A stretch of DNA of 62,325 nucleotides from CAZUGO01 sp964619935 (lineage in GTDB: Bacteria > Planctomycetota > Phycisphaerae > UBA1845 > CAIVHJ01), in NCBI GenBank assembly GCA_964619935.1, contig CAZUGO010000001.1, positions 1 through 62,325 on the forward strand. Reading direction: 5' to 3'. Below, one piece after another: positions 34,011 to 43,527 of this stretch. How positions within the stretch are numbered: the first letter of the stretch is position 1; every line of letters starts with the position of its first letter. Both the position numbers and the translations under genes were made by a program. The notes under the pieces are model-generated. The model searched no databases, had not been told where the DNA came from, and saw only the letters and a program-made list of their open reading frames with translations.

Positions 34011-35321
34011 TCATCGGGGTCCTGTTCCGGGATCCGCACCGCCGGGACCGCGCTGCACCCGCCTGGCTTTCATGTCGAATCGCGGCAGGCTTCCCGGCGG
34101 CACCAAGGCCACCCGCGGTCGAAAGTGCAGGCGATCGACGATGGCCGCGTGAACCCGATCAGCCAGGTCGGGTGCCGCCGCCGCCGCAGGTTCCACATCG
34201 ATTCGCAGTTCGGCCAGCACCCCCGAGTGCTCGGCCACAATCCGGAACTCGGCGACGTCGCCATCCGCCCGGAGCACGTCTTCGATGCTGGCCGGAAAAA
34301 CATTATTGCCGCGAATGATCAGCATGTCATCGATGCGCCCCAGGATGCCGCCGGTCAGCCAGGCATAGGACCGGCCGCAGCCGCAGGGCCGCCGTTGCAG
34401 CACGACGCGGTCCCCGGTGCGATACCGGATCAATGGCATGCCGCGGCGCCCCAGGTTGGTCAGCACCAATTCGCCGGCCTGACCTTCGGGCAGCAGGACC
34501 TGCGTCTGCGGATCGATGACCTCGGCGATGAATTCGGATTCCATGACGTGCAGCCCGCCGGCCCCCTCCCGGCACTCGAAGCCCCAGGCACCGACCTCGG
34601 TCATGCCGGCGTGATCAATCACCCGGGCCGACCACGCCGACTCGATCCGCGAACGGGTCGACGGAATGTTGCCGCCCGGCTCGCCGGCCACAATCAGCGT
34701 GTGCACCGCTGAGCGCCCCAGATCGATGGCCTGCTCGCCCGCGACTTCTGCAAGTCGCAGGGCGTAGGTCGGCGTGCAGCACACCACGGTGATGCCCTGG
34801 TCCAGGATCAGGCGCAGCCGCGCCGCCGTGCTCAGACCGCCGGCCGGAACCGCGAAGCAGCCCATCCCGACGGCGCTCTCGAAGGCCGCCCAGAAGCCGA
34901 TGAACGGCCCGAAAGAAAACGGAAACAGCAGGCGGTCCGCGCAGGTCACGCCGGCGGCGTGGTAAATCACCGCCCAGCAGCGCTGCCACCACAACCAGCT
35001 CTCCTGGGTATCCAGCCAAGTCAACGGCCGGCCGGTGCTGCCCGAGGTCTGGTGCAGGCGGCGGTAGGCATCCGGCGCGGCGGTCAACAGCGTGCCGTAC
35101 GGAGGCGACGCCTGCTGGTCCCCTTCGATCTCCTGCCGGGTGATGAGCGGCAGCCGCGCCAGCAGGTCGGCGGAATCGTCCAACGCCAGGCCGGCGTATT
35201 TGCGGCGATAAAAGGGGCTACCGCCGACGGCCTCGCGGAGCAACGGCATCAACCGAATTCGCTGCAGGCGTTGCAATGCGCTGCGATCGAGGCGATCGTC
35301 ATCATGCGGATCGTTGGCCAT
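34011..35321 (-). CDS. Phenylacetate-CoA ligase-like protein (PaaK family)
   Basis: 436 residues, the size of PaaK. HQTSGSTGRPLTW is the nucleotide loop, with VAGEPGGNIPSTRSRIE, GMTEVGAWGFEC, TNLGRRGMPLIRYRTGD and a complete C-terminal domain (GILGRIDDMLIIRGNNVFPASIEDVL) as in aryl-CoA ligases. Makes an aryl-CoA from an aromatic acid, ATP and CoA. Unlike the shorter enzyme at 29016-30122 it retains the CoA-transfer domain. ATG 35321 has GGAG close upstream; the longer frame to 35519 has no family character. First gene of the minus-strand train. Confidence 0.9.
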   Translation of the reverse strand: MANDPHDDDRLDRSALQRLQRIRLMPLLREAVGGSPFYRRKYAGLALDDSADLLARLPLITRQEIEGDQQASPPYGTLLTAAPDAYRRLHQTSGSTGRPLTWLDTQESWLWWQRCWAVIYHAAGVTCADRLLFPFSFGPFIGFWAAFESAVGMGCFAVPAGGLSTAARLRLILDQGITVVCCTPTYALRLAEVAGEQAIDLGRSAVHTLIVAGEPGGNIPSTRSRIESAWSARVIDHAGMTEVGAWGFECREGAGGLHVMESEFIAEVIDPQTQVLLPEGQAGELVLTNLGRRGMPLIRYRTGDRVVLQRRPCGCGRSYAWLTGGILGRIDDMLIIRGNNVFPASIEDVLRADGDVAEFRIVAEHSGVLAELRIDVEPAAAAAPDLADRVHAAIVDRLHFRPRVALVPPGSLPRFDMKARRVQRGPGGADPGTGPR

Positions 35322-35637
35322 GACACTCCACGCCGTTGCTCGATGGCCCGCCGGCGGTGCAGAGGCAGCCTGCAGCCGACCGTTGGCCTTGGTCTGCAAC
35401 AGCTTCTGATGAACGAGCGCTCGCCGGGCCTCTGGTGGGCTGCATTGTAACCCGCAACGGTGCTGGATGCCACCGCGGCGGGCGGCGTGTGACCGCCGCG
35501 CGGGACCGCGGCCGGGCACTCGGTGCGCCGTGATTGTGTCTCGCGGGCCCGTCGGACATACTCAGGGGACCGGGGCCGGTCCGCGCGCCGCCACGTGAAT
35601 CGCCCGCAAGCCGCGCCGCCCCCCCCTGAGGATCCGC
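35322..35637. other. Divergent gene-free region
   Basis: 316 bases between the PaaK-like ligase (minus) and the glycosyltransferase (plus). GC-rich, with a C-rich run just before the glycosyltransferase ribosome site. Promoters for both directions must lie here, but no clear -35/-10 pair, operator or RNA structure could be recognised. Confidence 0.5.
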
Positions 35638-36960
35638 GTGGAGCACGTTTCCGCAAAACCACTGCGAGTCGCCTACCTGATCGCCGGAGCCGGCGGCATG
35701 TATTGCGGCAGTTGCATGCGCGACAACCGCCTGGCCAGCACCCTGATCGCACAAGGTTACGACATTCATCCAATGGCCATGTACACGCCCATCCTCAGCG
35801 ATGAACCCGACGCCTGCCGCCCGGGGGTTCGCTACGGCGGCATGGGCTTGTACCTCAGCCACAGAAGCCGCCTGTTCCGAGCCCTGCCGCCATTCGTGCA
35901 GCAGCTCGCCGACCACCCCGCGGTCTTGCGTCTGGCCACGCGCATCGCGATCAAGACCGATGCAGCAGGCCTCGGCGCCCTGACCGTGGCCATGCTCCAG
36001 CCCGAATCGCCCATTCACCGCCGCTATCTGGCGGCCCTGGTCCACGAGTTGGCCGGGCTACAGCCCGACCTGGTTCACGTGCCGAACCTGATGTTCGTGG
36101 CGCTGGCCGAACATCTGGCCCGGACGCTGCACGTTCCGATGATCTGCACCCTGGCCGGCGAAGACGTGTTTCTGGACGAGCTACCCGATCCATACCGCAC
36201 GCAGGCCCACGACCTGATCCGCCGCGCCAGCCTCCGGGTCGCCGGGTTCATCGCCCCCACCCGCTACTACGCGACCGCAATGATCGAACGCTTCGGCCTG
36301 GATCCCGGCCGCGTGCACCACGTCCCTTTGGGGATCCACTGCAACGACGGCTGCCCGCCGGCCCAGTCCGCCGAAGATCCCTATACCATCGGGTTCTTGG
36401 CGCGGGTGTGCCCGCAGAAGGGACTGTTGGAGCTTGCCGACGCGTTCATTCGCTTGCGGCGGGAAGGACGCCATTGTCGACTTCGCGCCGCCGGCACCCT
36501 GGCGGCCGGTCACCGCGCTTACCTGCGGCAGGTCCAACAACGGCTGGCCGCTGCCAACCTGCACCATGAATTCGAGTACGTCGGCGAGGTCGACCGGGCG
36601 GCCAAGCTGGCGTTCCTGAGCGGGCTGCAGTGCCTGTCGGTGCCGGCGCCCTACCCCGAAGCCAAGGGGCTATATGTGCTCGAAGCGCTGATGATGGGCG
36701 TGCCGGTCGTGCTGCCGGAGCACGGTTCGTTTCCGGAGCTGGTCGAAGCCACCGCCGGCGGCCTGCTGTATGATCGGAGCGACCCAGCCAATCTGGCGGC
36801 GGCCCTCGCAACACTCATGGATGATCCCCAGCGCCGCATCCAACTGGGCGAGCAGGGCCGCCGGGCGGTCTGCGCTTCATTCACCGCCGAGGCCATGGCC
36901 CAGGCCGCCTGGTCGGTCTTCGAACAGTACGCCAGGATGCACAAGGGAACAGCACCGTGA
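35638..36960 (+). CDS. Glycosyltransferase family 4
   Basis: 440 residues, GTG start with GAGGA upstream. GT-B fold: an N-terminal glycine-rich loop AGAGGMYCGSCMRDNRLA with two Cys, and a C-terminal donor domain with GFLARVCPQKGLLELADAF and the E-x7-E-type segment PYPEAKGLYVLEALMMGVPVV. Transfers a sugar from a nucleotide donor; acceptor unknown. The CGSCMRDN loop marks a subgroup with an unusual N-terminal Cys pair. Overlaps the ABC ATPase gene by four bases, so the three genes to 41108 form an operon. Confidence 0.88.
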   Translation: MEHVSAKPLRVAYLIAGAGGMYCGSCMRDNRLASTLIAQGYDIHPMAMYTPILSDEPDACRPGVRYGGMGLYLSHRSRLFRALPPFVQQLADHPAVLRLATRIAIKTDAAGLGALTVAMLQPESPIHRRYLAALVHELAGLQPDLVHVPNLMFVALAEHLARTLHVPMICTLAGEDVFLDELPDPYRTQAHDLIRRASLRVAGFIAPTRYYATAMIERFGLDPGRVHHVPLGIHCNDGCPPAQSAEDPYTIGFLARVCPQKGLLELADAFIRLRREGRHCRLRAAGTLAAGHRAYLRQVQQRLAAANLHHEFEYVGEVDRAAKLAFLSGLQCLSVPAPYPEAKGLYVLEALMMGVPVVLPEHGSFPELVEATAGGLLYDRSDPANLAAALATLMDDPQRRIQLGEQGRRAVCASFTAEAMAQAAWSVFEQYARMHKGTAP

Positions 36961-37643
36961 TCGAAGTCGCGGCCGTCCACATGGAGTATCCCACGCCGAC
37001 CGGCCCGCTGGTGATTCTGCGTGAAGTCACCCTGCGATGCGCCGCGGGCGAGTCGGCATCCATCAGCGGCCCGTCGGGCTCGGGCAAGAGCACGCTGCTG
37101 AACATCGTCGGCAGCCTGGAACCGCCGACGGCGGGCCGGGTCACGATCAACGGCTGCGATCTGTACGCGCTCCAGCCCCGGGAATTGGCCCGTTTTCGCA
37201 ACCAACAGATTGGTTTGGTCTTTCAGGATCATCACCTGCTGCCGCAATGCACCGTTCTGGAGAACGTGCTGCTGCCGGCGCTCGCCGGTGCCAACCCGAA
37301 CGGCGACTGTGTCCAACGAGCCCGGCGCCTGCTGGACCGCGTGGGACTCGCCCATCGGGCCGATCACCGGCCGGCGCAACTCTCGGGAGGCGAGCGCCAG
37401 CGGGTGGCGCTCGCCCGGGCGCTGGTCAATGAGCCCGCTGTGGTGCTGGCTGACGAGCCGACCGGCAGCCTGGATCAGGCCACAGCCGAAGAAGTGGCCA
37501 CGTTGCTGTGGGAATTGCACGACCGTGAAGCCCGAGTTCTGATCGTCGTGACCCACAACCCGCACCTGGCCGAACGGGCCGGGCGCCGCTTTGACCTGCA
37601 GGATGGGTTGCTGGTGGAACGATCGATCGGCCGGTCCGAGTGA
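36957..37643 (+). CDS. ABC transporter ATP-binding protein, LolD/MacB type
   Basis: 228 residues, exactly the size of LolD-like ATPases. Walker A GPSGSGKST, Q-loop FQDHHLLPQCTV, signature LSGGERQRVALARAL, Walker B VLADEPTGSLD and switch His in VVTHN. GTG start within the stop of the glycosyltransferase gene. Works with the FtsX-like permease encoded next, in an energy-coupled mechanism at the inner membrane such as lipoprotein release or export. Confidence 0.94.
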   Translation: MIEVAAVHMEYPTPTGPLVILREVTLRCAAGESASISGPSGSGKSTLLNIVGSLEPPTAGRVTINGCDLYALQPRELARFRNQQIGLVFQDHHLLPQCTVLENVLLPALAGANPNGDCVQRARRLLDRVGLAHRADHRPAQLSGGERQRVALARALVNEPAVVLADEPTGSLDQATAEEVATLLWELHDREARVLIVVTHNPHLAERAGRRFDLQDGLLVERSIGRSE

Positions 37644-37694
37644 TGCCGTGCGAACGGGCTCACGATTCTGATGCATGAGGTTTGCGGGAGCACT

Positions 37695-40600
37695 GTGTCC
37701 AATCGCCATTCGAATGCGCCTTCGACCGTGCCGCTGATTCGTCGGGGCCTGACCTTCTATTGGCGCACCCATGTCGCCGTGGCCTTGGGCGTCGCCGCCG
37801 CCGGCGCCGCCCTGACCGGGGCTCTGGTGGTCGGCGATTCCATGCGCCTGAGTCTCCGCGCGGTGGCCCTGAGTCGACTGGACGGCATCGACCAGGTCTT
37901 GACCGGCCCGCGTTTTTTTCGCCAGTCCCTGGCCGATGCCCTGAACGCACGCCCGGCATTTGCCCGCGATCACGGCACGGCGGTGGCGGCCATCCGGCTG
38001 ACCGCCGGCGTCACCGACGTCGCCAGCGGGTCCGCGGCCCGCAACGTTCAATTGTGGGGTGTCGACGACCGCTTCTGGAACCTGGGCACGCCATCCGCGA
38101 CCCAAACGCCGGCCGATCTGGGGCGGGATCTGCTGATCAACGAACCGCTGGCCCGCGAGCTGGGGATCCAACCCGGGCAGGACCTGTTGCTCCGCGTGGC
38201 TCGGGTCATCGAGGTGTCACCCGAAACGCTGCTCGGTCGCCGCGACGATCGCGTCCTGACCCGCCGGGTCACGGTCCGCGCGGTGATTCCAGCCGAAGGC
38301 CTGGCCCGCTTGGGATTGGATCACACCCAGGCGGAACCGCGCAACGCCTTTGTGGCACTCTCCACGTTGCAGCGCTGGCTGGAACAGCCCAACCGTGTCA
38401 ACACCCTGCTGGTCGGGAGCGGCGCGGCGGCGCCGGCGGCTGCACTCCAGGCACACCTGGATGCCGTGGTCGGCCTGGAAGATCTCGGACTGCGGCTGCG
38501 GCGCGACCGGCGGCAGCGGTACACTTCGTTGGAGAGCGACGCCTTGCTGCTGCCGCCGGTCGTCGAATCGGCCGCCTACGAAGCCGCGGCGGCCCTGCAC
38601 CTTCGCGTGGGGGCGCTGCTCAGCTATCTGGCAGATTCGATCAGTGGCTCGCCGGCCGGGTCCGGGTCACGCGACATTCCCTATTCGGTGATCAGCGCCC
38701 TCGATGACCCGGCGCTGGCCATCAGCAACCTGCGCGACACCGACGGCAACCCGATCACGCACCTGGAACCGGGCACGTTGCGACCGAATTCGTGGGCGGC
38801 CGCCGCGCTGCTGCCGGCGCCTTCTGTGATTTTGACCTACCGGGTCGCCGGCCGCTTCGGGCAGTTGGAGACCCGCCGCACCGAGTTTCGCGCTGAACCG
38901 GCGGTGGCCCTTGAGGTCGGGGGCGACCCGGGGTTCACGCCCGAATACCACGGGGTCACCGATGCCGCGACCCTGGCGGACTGGGACCCGCCGTTTCCGG
39001 TGGACTTGCAGCGAATTGATGACACCGACGAGGACTACTGGCGGCGCTATCGAACCACACCGAAGGCCTTCGTTTCGCTGGCGGACGGAACGCGGCTGTG
39101 GGCCGCGAATCCCGAGCGCTTCGGGCGGGTCACGGCCCTGTGGATTCCGGGCGTCCAGGAGGACATCGCGGGGCCATTCGAGGATGCCGTGCTGCAACGG
39201 CTAAGCGGTGCCTCCCTGGGGCTCACTTTTTCCGCCGTGCGCCAGCAGGCATTGCAGGCCGCGACCGGCAGCACCGACTTCGGCGGGCTGTTCATCGGCT
39301 TCAGCGGCTTCGTCATCCTGTCGGCAGCCATGCTGGTCGCCTTGCTGTTTCGGCTGGGCGTGGAGCGGCGCGCTGGCGAAAGCGGCATCCTGCTGGCGAT
39401 CGGTTACTCGCCGCTGCAGGTCGCCCGGCTGTTTCTTGGAGAGGGTCTGGTGTTGGCGGTCGCCGGAACCGCCGTCGGATTGCCGGCTTCGATCGCCTAC
39501 GCTGCGCTGATGGTCCAGGGCCTGCGCTCGTGGTGGTCGCAGGCGGTGGAAGCGCCCTTCCTGCAGCTCCATGTGACGGCGTTGACCCTGATCATTGGAG
39601 GTGCGGCCACGATCGCGGTGGCCGCAGTCTCGATCGCCCTGGCCTGGCGCGGCCTGGGTCGGCACTCGACCCGCAGCCTGTTGGCCGGCGGCGGCTCCCT
39701 GGTGCTCGGTCAACGGGCCGCGGGGCCGCGCAGCGCGTTCGGATGGCCGACCCTGGTGCCAGCGGCACTGGCGACGTTCGCGGCGCTCCTGCCGCTGGGG
39801 GTCCCCGCCGTGCCCGAAGCCATCAGCTTCTTTGCCAGCGGTGCCCTGATGCTGGTCGCGGTGCTGGTGTGGGTCCGACGCCGATTGCGGGCCGCGCCGC
39901 TGCGGTTGATCAGCGAACCCGGCCTGTGGGCCATGGTGCGTCTGGGTCTGCGCAACGCGCCGCGACATCCCGGTCGCAGCACGCAGACCATCGGGTTGCT
40001 GGCCTCGGCCGTGTTCATCATCGTGGCCGTGCAAGCCTTTCGCATCGAGGCACCATCCGACAATGGAGATCGCGGCGGCGCCAGCGGCGGCTTTCGTCTC
40101 GTGGCGGAAACCGCGGTCCCGCTGCTGTTCGACTTGAACGCGCCTGCGGGTTGGTCCGCGGCAGGCCTGTCTTCTGCCACCGGCGCGGCGCTTCAGGAAG
40201 TCACACTCATGCCGTTTCGCCTGCGACCCGGCGACTCCGCGAGTTGCCGCAACCTATACCTGCCGACCCATCATCGCATCATCGGCGCGGTACCGGACAT
40301 GATCGAGCGCGGCGGATTCGAATTCGCCGCGGTCCAACCCGGGGCAGCCGGCAACCCTTGGCGCCTGCTCGATCACGCCTTTGACGACGGCGCCATCGCG
40401 GCCATCGGCGACGAGAGTGCGGTCAAGTGGCAACTGCACTCGGGACTCGGAAAGGACCTGGCCATCACCGATGACCAGGGGCGGAGACGGACCCTGCGGT
40501 TCGTAGGCTTGCTCAAGGGCAGCATCCTGCAGGATGAGTTGATTGTCGCCGAATCGGCGTTCACGCAACTGTTTCCGAACCGCAGCGGGTACGGGTTCTT

Positions 40601-41108
40601 TCTGGTGGCCACGCCGCCGGGCCGAGCCCGCGAAGTCTCCGACCTCCTGGAGCGCGAACTGGCGACCTATGGATTCGATGCCCAGACCGCCCGTGACCGG
40701 CTGGCCGGCTATATCGCCATCCAGAACACCTATCTGTCGGTCTTCCAGGCGCTGGGGGGATTCGGCTTGATTCTGGGAACGGTCGGACTCACCGCCGTGC
40801 TGTTGCGCAACGTGTGGGAGCGCCGCGGCGAACTGGCCTTGATGCGGGCCGTCGGGTTCGATTCGAGGGCCCTGGGCACGATGGTATTGACCGAGAACCT
40901 GCTGCTGGTGGTCGCCGGGCTGCTCTGCGGGTTGCTCCCGGCGCTGATCGCAGTCGCCCCGCACATCGTTCGGCGGCCGCACGCGCTGCCGTGGGCTTCA
41001 ACCGCCGGCATGCTCGCAGCCGTCCTGGTGGTGGCCGCCGGCGCCGCAGGACTGGCCTTGCGGCCGACCCTGCGGGCTCACTTGATTCCGGCGCTGCGCC
41101 GGGAATGA
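37695..41108 (+). CDS. Very large FtsX-like ABC permease
   Basis: About 1137 residues. One membrane segment near the start (VAVALGVAAAGAALTGALVVGDSMR), a periplasmic domain of about 450 residues, then FtsX-type membrane segments with GFSGFVILSAAMLVALLFRLGVERR, followed by more segments, a second soluble domain, and a terminal FtsX block (GFGLILGTVGLTAVLLRNVWERRGELALMRAVGF). This two-block plan is the DevC/MacB-like duplicated form. Start chosen at GTG 37695 with GGGAG upstream; ATG 37671 is an alternative without a visible site. Partner ATPase lies just before it. Confidence 0.88.
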   Translation: MSNRHSNAPSTVPLIRRGLTFYWRTHVAVALGVAAAGAALTGALVVGDSMRLSLRAVALSRLDGIDQVLTGPRFFRQSLADALNARPAFARDHGTAVAAIRLTAGVTDVASGSAARNVQLWGVDDRFWNLGTPSATQTPADLGRDLLINEPLARELGIQPGQDLLLRVARVIEVSPETLLGRRDDRVLTRRVTVRAVIPAEGLARLGLDHTQAEPRNAFVALSTLQRWLEQPNRVNTLLVGSGAAAPAAALQAHLDAVVGLEDLGLRLRRDRRQRYTSLESDALLLPPVVESAAYEAAAALHLRVGALLSYLADSISGSPAGSGSRDIPYSVISALDDPALAISNLRDTDGNPITHLEPGTLRPNSWAAAALLPAPSVILTYRVAGRFGQLETRRTEFRAEPAVALEVGGDPGFTPEYHGVTDAATLADWDPPFPVDLQRIDDTDEDYWRRYRTTPKAFVSLADGTRLWAANPERFGRVTALWIPGVQEDIAGPFEDAVLQRLSGASLGLTFSAVRQQALQAATGSTDFGGLFIGFSGFVILSAAMLVALLFRLGVERRAGESGILLAIGYSPLQVARLFLGEGLVLAVAGTAVGLPASIAYAALMVQGLRSWWSQAVEAPFLQLHVTALTLIIGGAATIAVAAVSIALAWRGLGRHSTRSLLAGGGSLVLGQRAAGPRSAFGWPTLVPAALATFAALLPLGVPAVPEAISFFASGALMLVAVLVWVRRRLRAAPLRLISEPGLWAMVRLGLRNAPRHPGRSTQTIGLLASAVFIIVAVQAFRIEAPSDNGDRGGASGGFRLVAETAVPLLFDLNAPAGWSAAGLSSATGAALQEVTLMPFRLRPGDSASCRNLYLPTHHRIIGAVPDMIERGGFEFAAVQPGAAGNPWRLLDHAFDDGAIAAIGDESAVKWQLHSGLGKDLAITDDQGRRRTLRFVGLLKGSILQDELIVAESAFTQLFPNRSGYGFFLVATPPGRAREVSDLLERELATYGFDAQTARDRLAGYIAIQNTYLSVFQALGGFGLILGTVGLTAVLLRNVWERRGELALMRAVGFDSRALGTMVLTENLLLVVAGLLCGLLPALIAVAPHIVRRPHALPWASTAGMLAAVLVVAAGAAGLALRPTLRAHLIPALRRE

Positions 41109-41119
41109 GCGGTTGACGA

Positions 41120-41746
41120 TCAGTGGGACTCGGGCAGCAGGCTGGGTTCGGGGGTCGCGGGCAGAAACTCGATCCGCGACAATCTGCTGGTGGCCACACA
41201 ACTGAACACCAGCGGGTAACCCAGCAGGGAGCCTTCGCCGTCGGCGGTCAACGACACGACGCCATCGGCGTTGATCACGCCGGTCTCGACCGCCGGCATG
41301 ATGAACGGCGAGGTCAGTCCGATGCGGCGCAGTTCGCTGTCATCGAACTCAATGCGAAACACGGCTTCGAGATCCACCGCGCCAGCGCGGTCGGGACCGC
41401 CGTCCGGATCATAGGTGCCTGCCGTGGGAGCGCCGTGCTCGAGCGTAATGGTGATCGGTCCGGTGCTCATGCCCAGAATCTCGATCGGGCTGACCTGCTG
41501 CTCCCACATTTTCAGGCGAGACGCCTTGTTCGCCGTGTCAAACTCGATCTTGTAGCGCCCGCTGCTGATGGTCATCTCCACCCTCTGGCCGCCCAGGGCT
41601 TCGGGAAACTGCACCACGTAACCGTTCTCGCCGATCGCGACGTCCGCCTGGGCCACGGCCGCCCAGCGCTCTGCCTCGAAGGGGGCCGCCCCCATCGTGA
41701 CACACAACATCGGCAGGGTGATCAATGTAGTCATGACTCGCGACAT
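41120..41746 (-). CDS. Secreted protein of unknown function
   Basis: 208 residues with a short signal peptide (TTLITLPMLCVTMGAA). The mature part is beta-rich, with VVQFPEALGGQRVEMTISSG and a pair of repeated strand-like segments; no known domain is recognised. AAGGAGTAAGGA gives a strong ribosome site. The stop faces that of the FtsX-like gene 11 bases away. Exported; function unknown. Confidence 0.7.
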   Translation of the reverse strand: MSRVMTTLITLPMLCVTMGAAPFEAERWAAVAQADVAIGENGYVVQFPEALGGQRVEMTISSGRYKIEFDTANKASRLKMWEQQVSPIEILGMSTGPITITLEHGAPTAGTYDPDGGPDRAGAVDLEAVFRIEFDDSELRRIGLTSPFIMPAVETGVINADGVVSLTADGEGSLLGYPLVFSCVATSRLSRIEFLPATPEPSLLPESH

Positions 41747-41831
41747 TCCTTACTCCTTGTCCTGATGATAATGGGTGCAACCGAGGTTCGCCGTACTCGC
41801 TACTTCTGGGATTGAGGGGCTCGATTGTGCC

Positions 41832-41860
41832 ATGATCGTCATCCCTGCAGAGCCTGTCAA
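41832..41860 (-). promoter_or_regulatory. Candidate promoter for the secreted protein gene at 41120
   Basis: Minus strand TTGACA (41860-41855), 17-base spacer, GATCAT (41837-41832), about 86 bases upstream of the ATG at 41746. The -35 is a perfect consensus and the -10 matches four of six. It sits just past the 3' end of the beta-propeller gene. Confidence 0.4.
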
Positions 41861-41903
41861 TAGCCACGGCTGCGTCGGTGCGGGCGCCGCCCGCCACCCC
41901 CGT

Positions 41904-43226
41904 TCACTTGGCGGCAACACAATACAAATGGGTCCGTCCGCGCAGGTACAGCTCGCCGCCGGCGATCGCCGGCGAGGCATCGAACCCCTCGTCCAGTGTG
42001 TTGCTGGCCAGCACCTCGAATTGCGGTCCGTGCTTGAGCACGACGGTGACACCGTTGCGGCCGGCGATGTACACGCGGCCGGCGGCGCCCACCGGCGACG
42101 CGTACACACCGTCGATGCCGTCCAATCGCTGCCGCGCGAAGAAGGCGGTGCCGCTGGCCGCGTCCAGGCACGACAGGATGGCTTGGTTGTGTTTCAGAAA
42201 GTAAAGGGTCTCACCATACAACAACGGCGACGGCACATAGGGGGTATCCTCATTGTGGGTCCAGACCACCGCCGCGGATCCGGTGACATCACCGCGGGCA
42301 CCGGCGAGCCGAATGGCCTGGAGGGCGTTGCCGCGAAAACCGCTCATGGCGTAGACCAGACCCCCGCCAAAGACCGGCGACGGAATGGTGTTGACGGTCT
42401 GTCCGCCGCACTCCCACAACATTTCGCCGCTGGCCAGATCGTAGCTGCGAACCCGCTTGGTGGCATTAACCACCACCTGCGGGCGGCCCTGGTGGTCGAC
42501 GATGATCGGCGTCGACCAGGAGGTCACTTCGTCGCGGGCCCATTTCCAGCGCGGGTCGCCGGTGCGCTTGTCCAGGGCGACGATAAACGAATCGCCCTCG
42601 TGATCCCAGTTGATGACGACCGTGTCACCAAACAGCGCCGGCGAGCTGCCCTCGCCGAATCCGCGGCGCGTGGTCATGTCGCCGAAGTCCCGGTCCCACT
42701 GCACGCGACCTTGCCGGTCCATGCAATACAAACCGCGCGAGCCGAAATACGCGAACAGATGCTGCCCGTCGGTCACTGGCGACGCCGAGGCGAAGGTGCC
42801 GTCGGAATGATGGCCTTCATGTGGCACCGCCGCGCACAGCGTCTTCTGCCAGACCGTCTTGCCGGTCCCGCGGTCCAGGGCCAGGATCATGAACCGGACG
42901 GCGCCGGGCGCCGGCGCATCGCCCGCGGCGGCAGGTCCCGCGGCACCGGTCGCCGGCAGCGGTACGTCGGCCGGCACCGCAGTCTGAATGTAGACGTGAT
43001 CTCCCCAGACGATCGGCGTGGCGTGGCCGCTGCCAGGAATCGGCACCTTCCAGCGAATATTCTGTTGTTCGCTCCAGCGTTGCGGGGGATCGCCATGCGG
43101 GGCCAGACCAGTGCTCATCGGACCGCGCCAGCAGGGCCAAAAACGCGCCGCATCGCCAGGCGGCTCGGCGTGCGCCGGAGCCCCAAACATCCCCAACACC
43201 ACGATTGTCGCCCAACATGACTTCAT
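41904..43226 (-). CDS. Secreted PQQ-like beta-propeller protein
   Basis: About 440 residues. Signal peptide (SCWATIVVLGMFGAPAHA), then FWPCWRGPMSTG and eight blades with GKTVWQK, GDPRWKW, GEMLWEC and Ala-Gly-rich turns. One long Pro/Ala loop (near residue 115) interrupts the second blade. ATG 43226 has a strong GAGGAG site; the frame runs on upstream to 43373 without signal-peptide character. The fifth propeller of this kind in the window; separate transcription unit. Confidence 0.87.
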   Translation of the reverse strand: MKSCWATIVVLGMFGAPAHAEPPGDAARFWPCWRGPMSTGLAPHGDPPQRWSEQQNIRWKVPIPGSGHATPIVWGDHVYIQTAVPADVPLPATGAAGPAAAGDAPAPGAVRFMILALDRGTGKTVWQKTLCAAVPHEGHHSDGTFASASPVTDGQHLFAYFGSRGLYCMDRQGRVQWDRDFGDMTTRRGFGEGSSPALFGDTVVINWDHEGDSFIVALDKRTGDPRWKWARDEVTSWSTPIIVDHQGRPQVVVNATKRVRSYDLASGEMLWECGGQTVNTIPSPVFGGGLVYAMSGFRGNALQAIRLAGARGDVTGSAAVVWTHNEDTPYVPSPLLYGETLYFLKHNQAILSCLDAASGTAFFARQRLDGIDGVYASPVGAAGRVYIAGRNGVTVVLKHGPQFEVLASNTLDEGFDASPAIAGGELYLRGRTHLYCVAAK

Positions 43227-43527
43227 CAGCAGCTCCTCAATGCGGCCCAACGGCCGCGCCCGGGTAAACCAGATCGGCATCGAGATTGTAGCATACGTGC
43301 CGCCGGCGGCAGCGCAATCCCCGGGGTGGCAGCGGCCGGGAAGGTCTGAAGCACCGGCCGCCGGCCTCGGCACCGTTGAACCGCCCGCACCGTGCCAGGT
43401 GCCTCCGCCACGGGCGGTCGTGTCCGTTGCTCATGACAACGCCGGCACAATCGTGTAATCATTCTCCTGCGGGCCGTGGGACCCTCGCCCGCCGACACCG
43501 ATTGGCTCGACCGGTGGGATTCTGAAC
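43227..43527. other. Divergent gene-free region with a possible extended -10
   Basis: 301 bases between a beta-propeller gene (minus) and the antiporter (plus). On the minus strand TGCTACAAT at 43293-43285 looks like an extended -10 for the propeller gene, with no good -35. Nothing else recognised. Confidence 0.3.

Noticed and set aside
31592..34318. A plus-strand open frame of about 900 codons opposite a beta-propeller gene
   Set aside because: Antisense to a protein with a signal peptide and clear repeats; composition is not protein-like.
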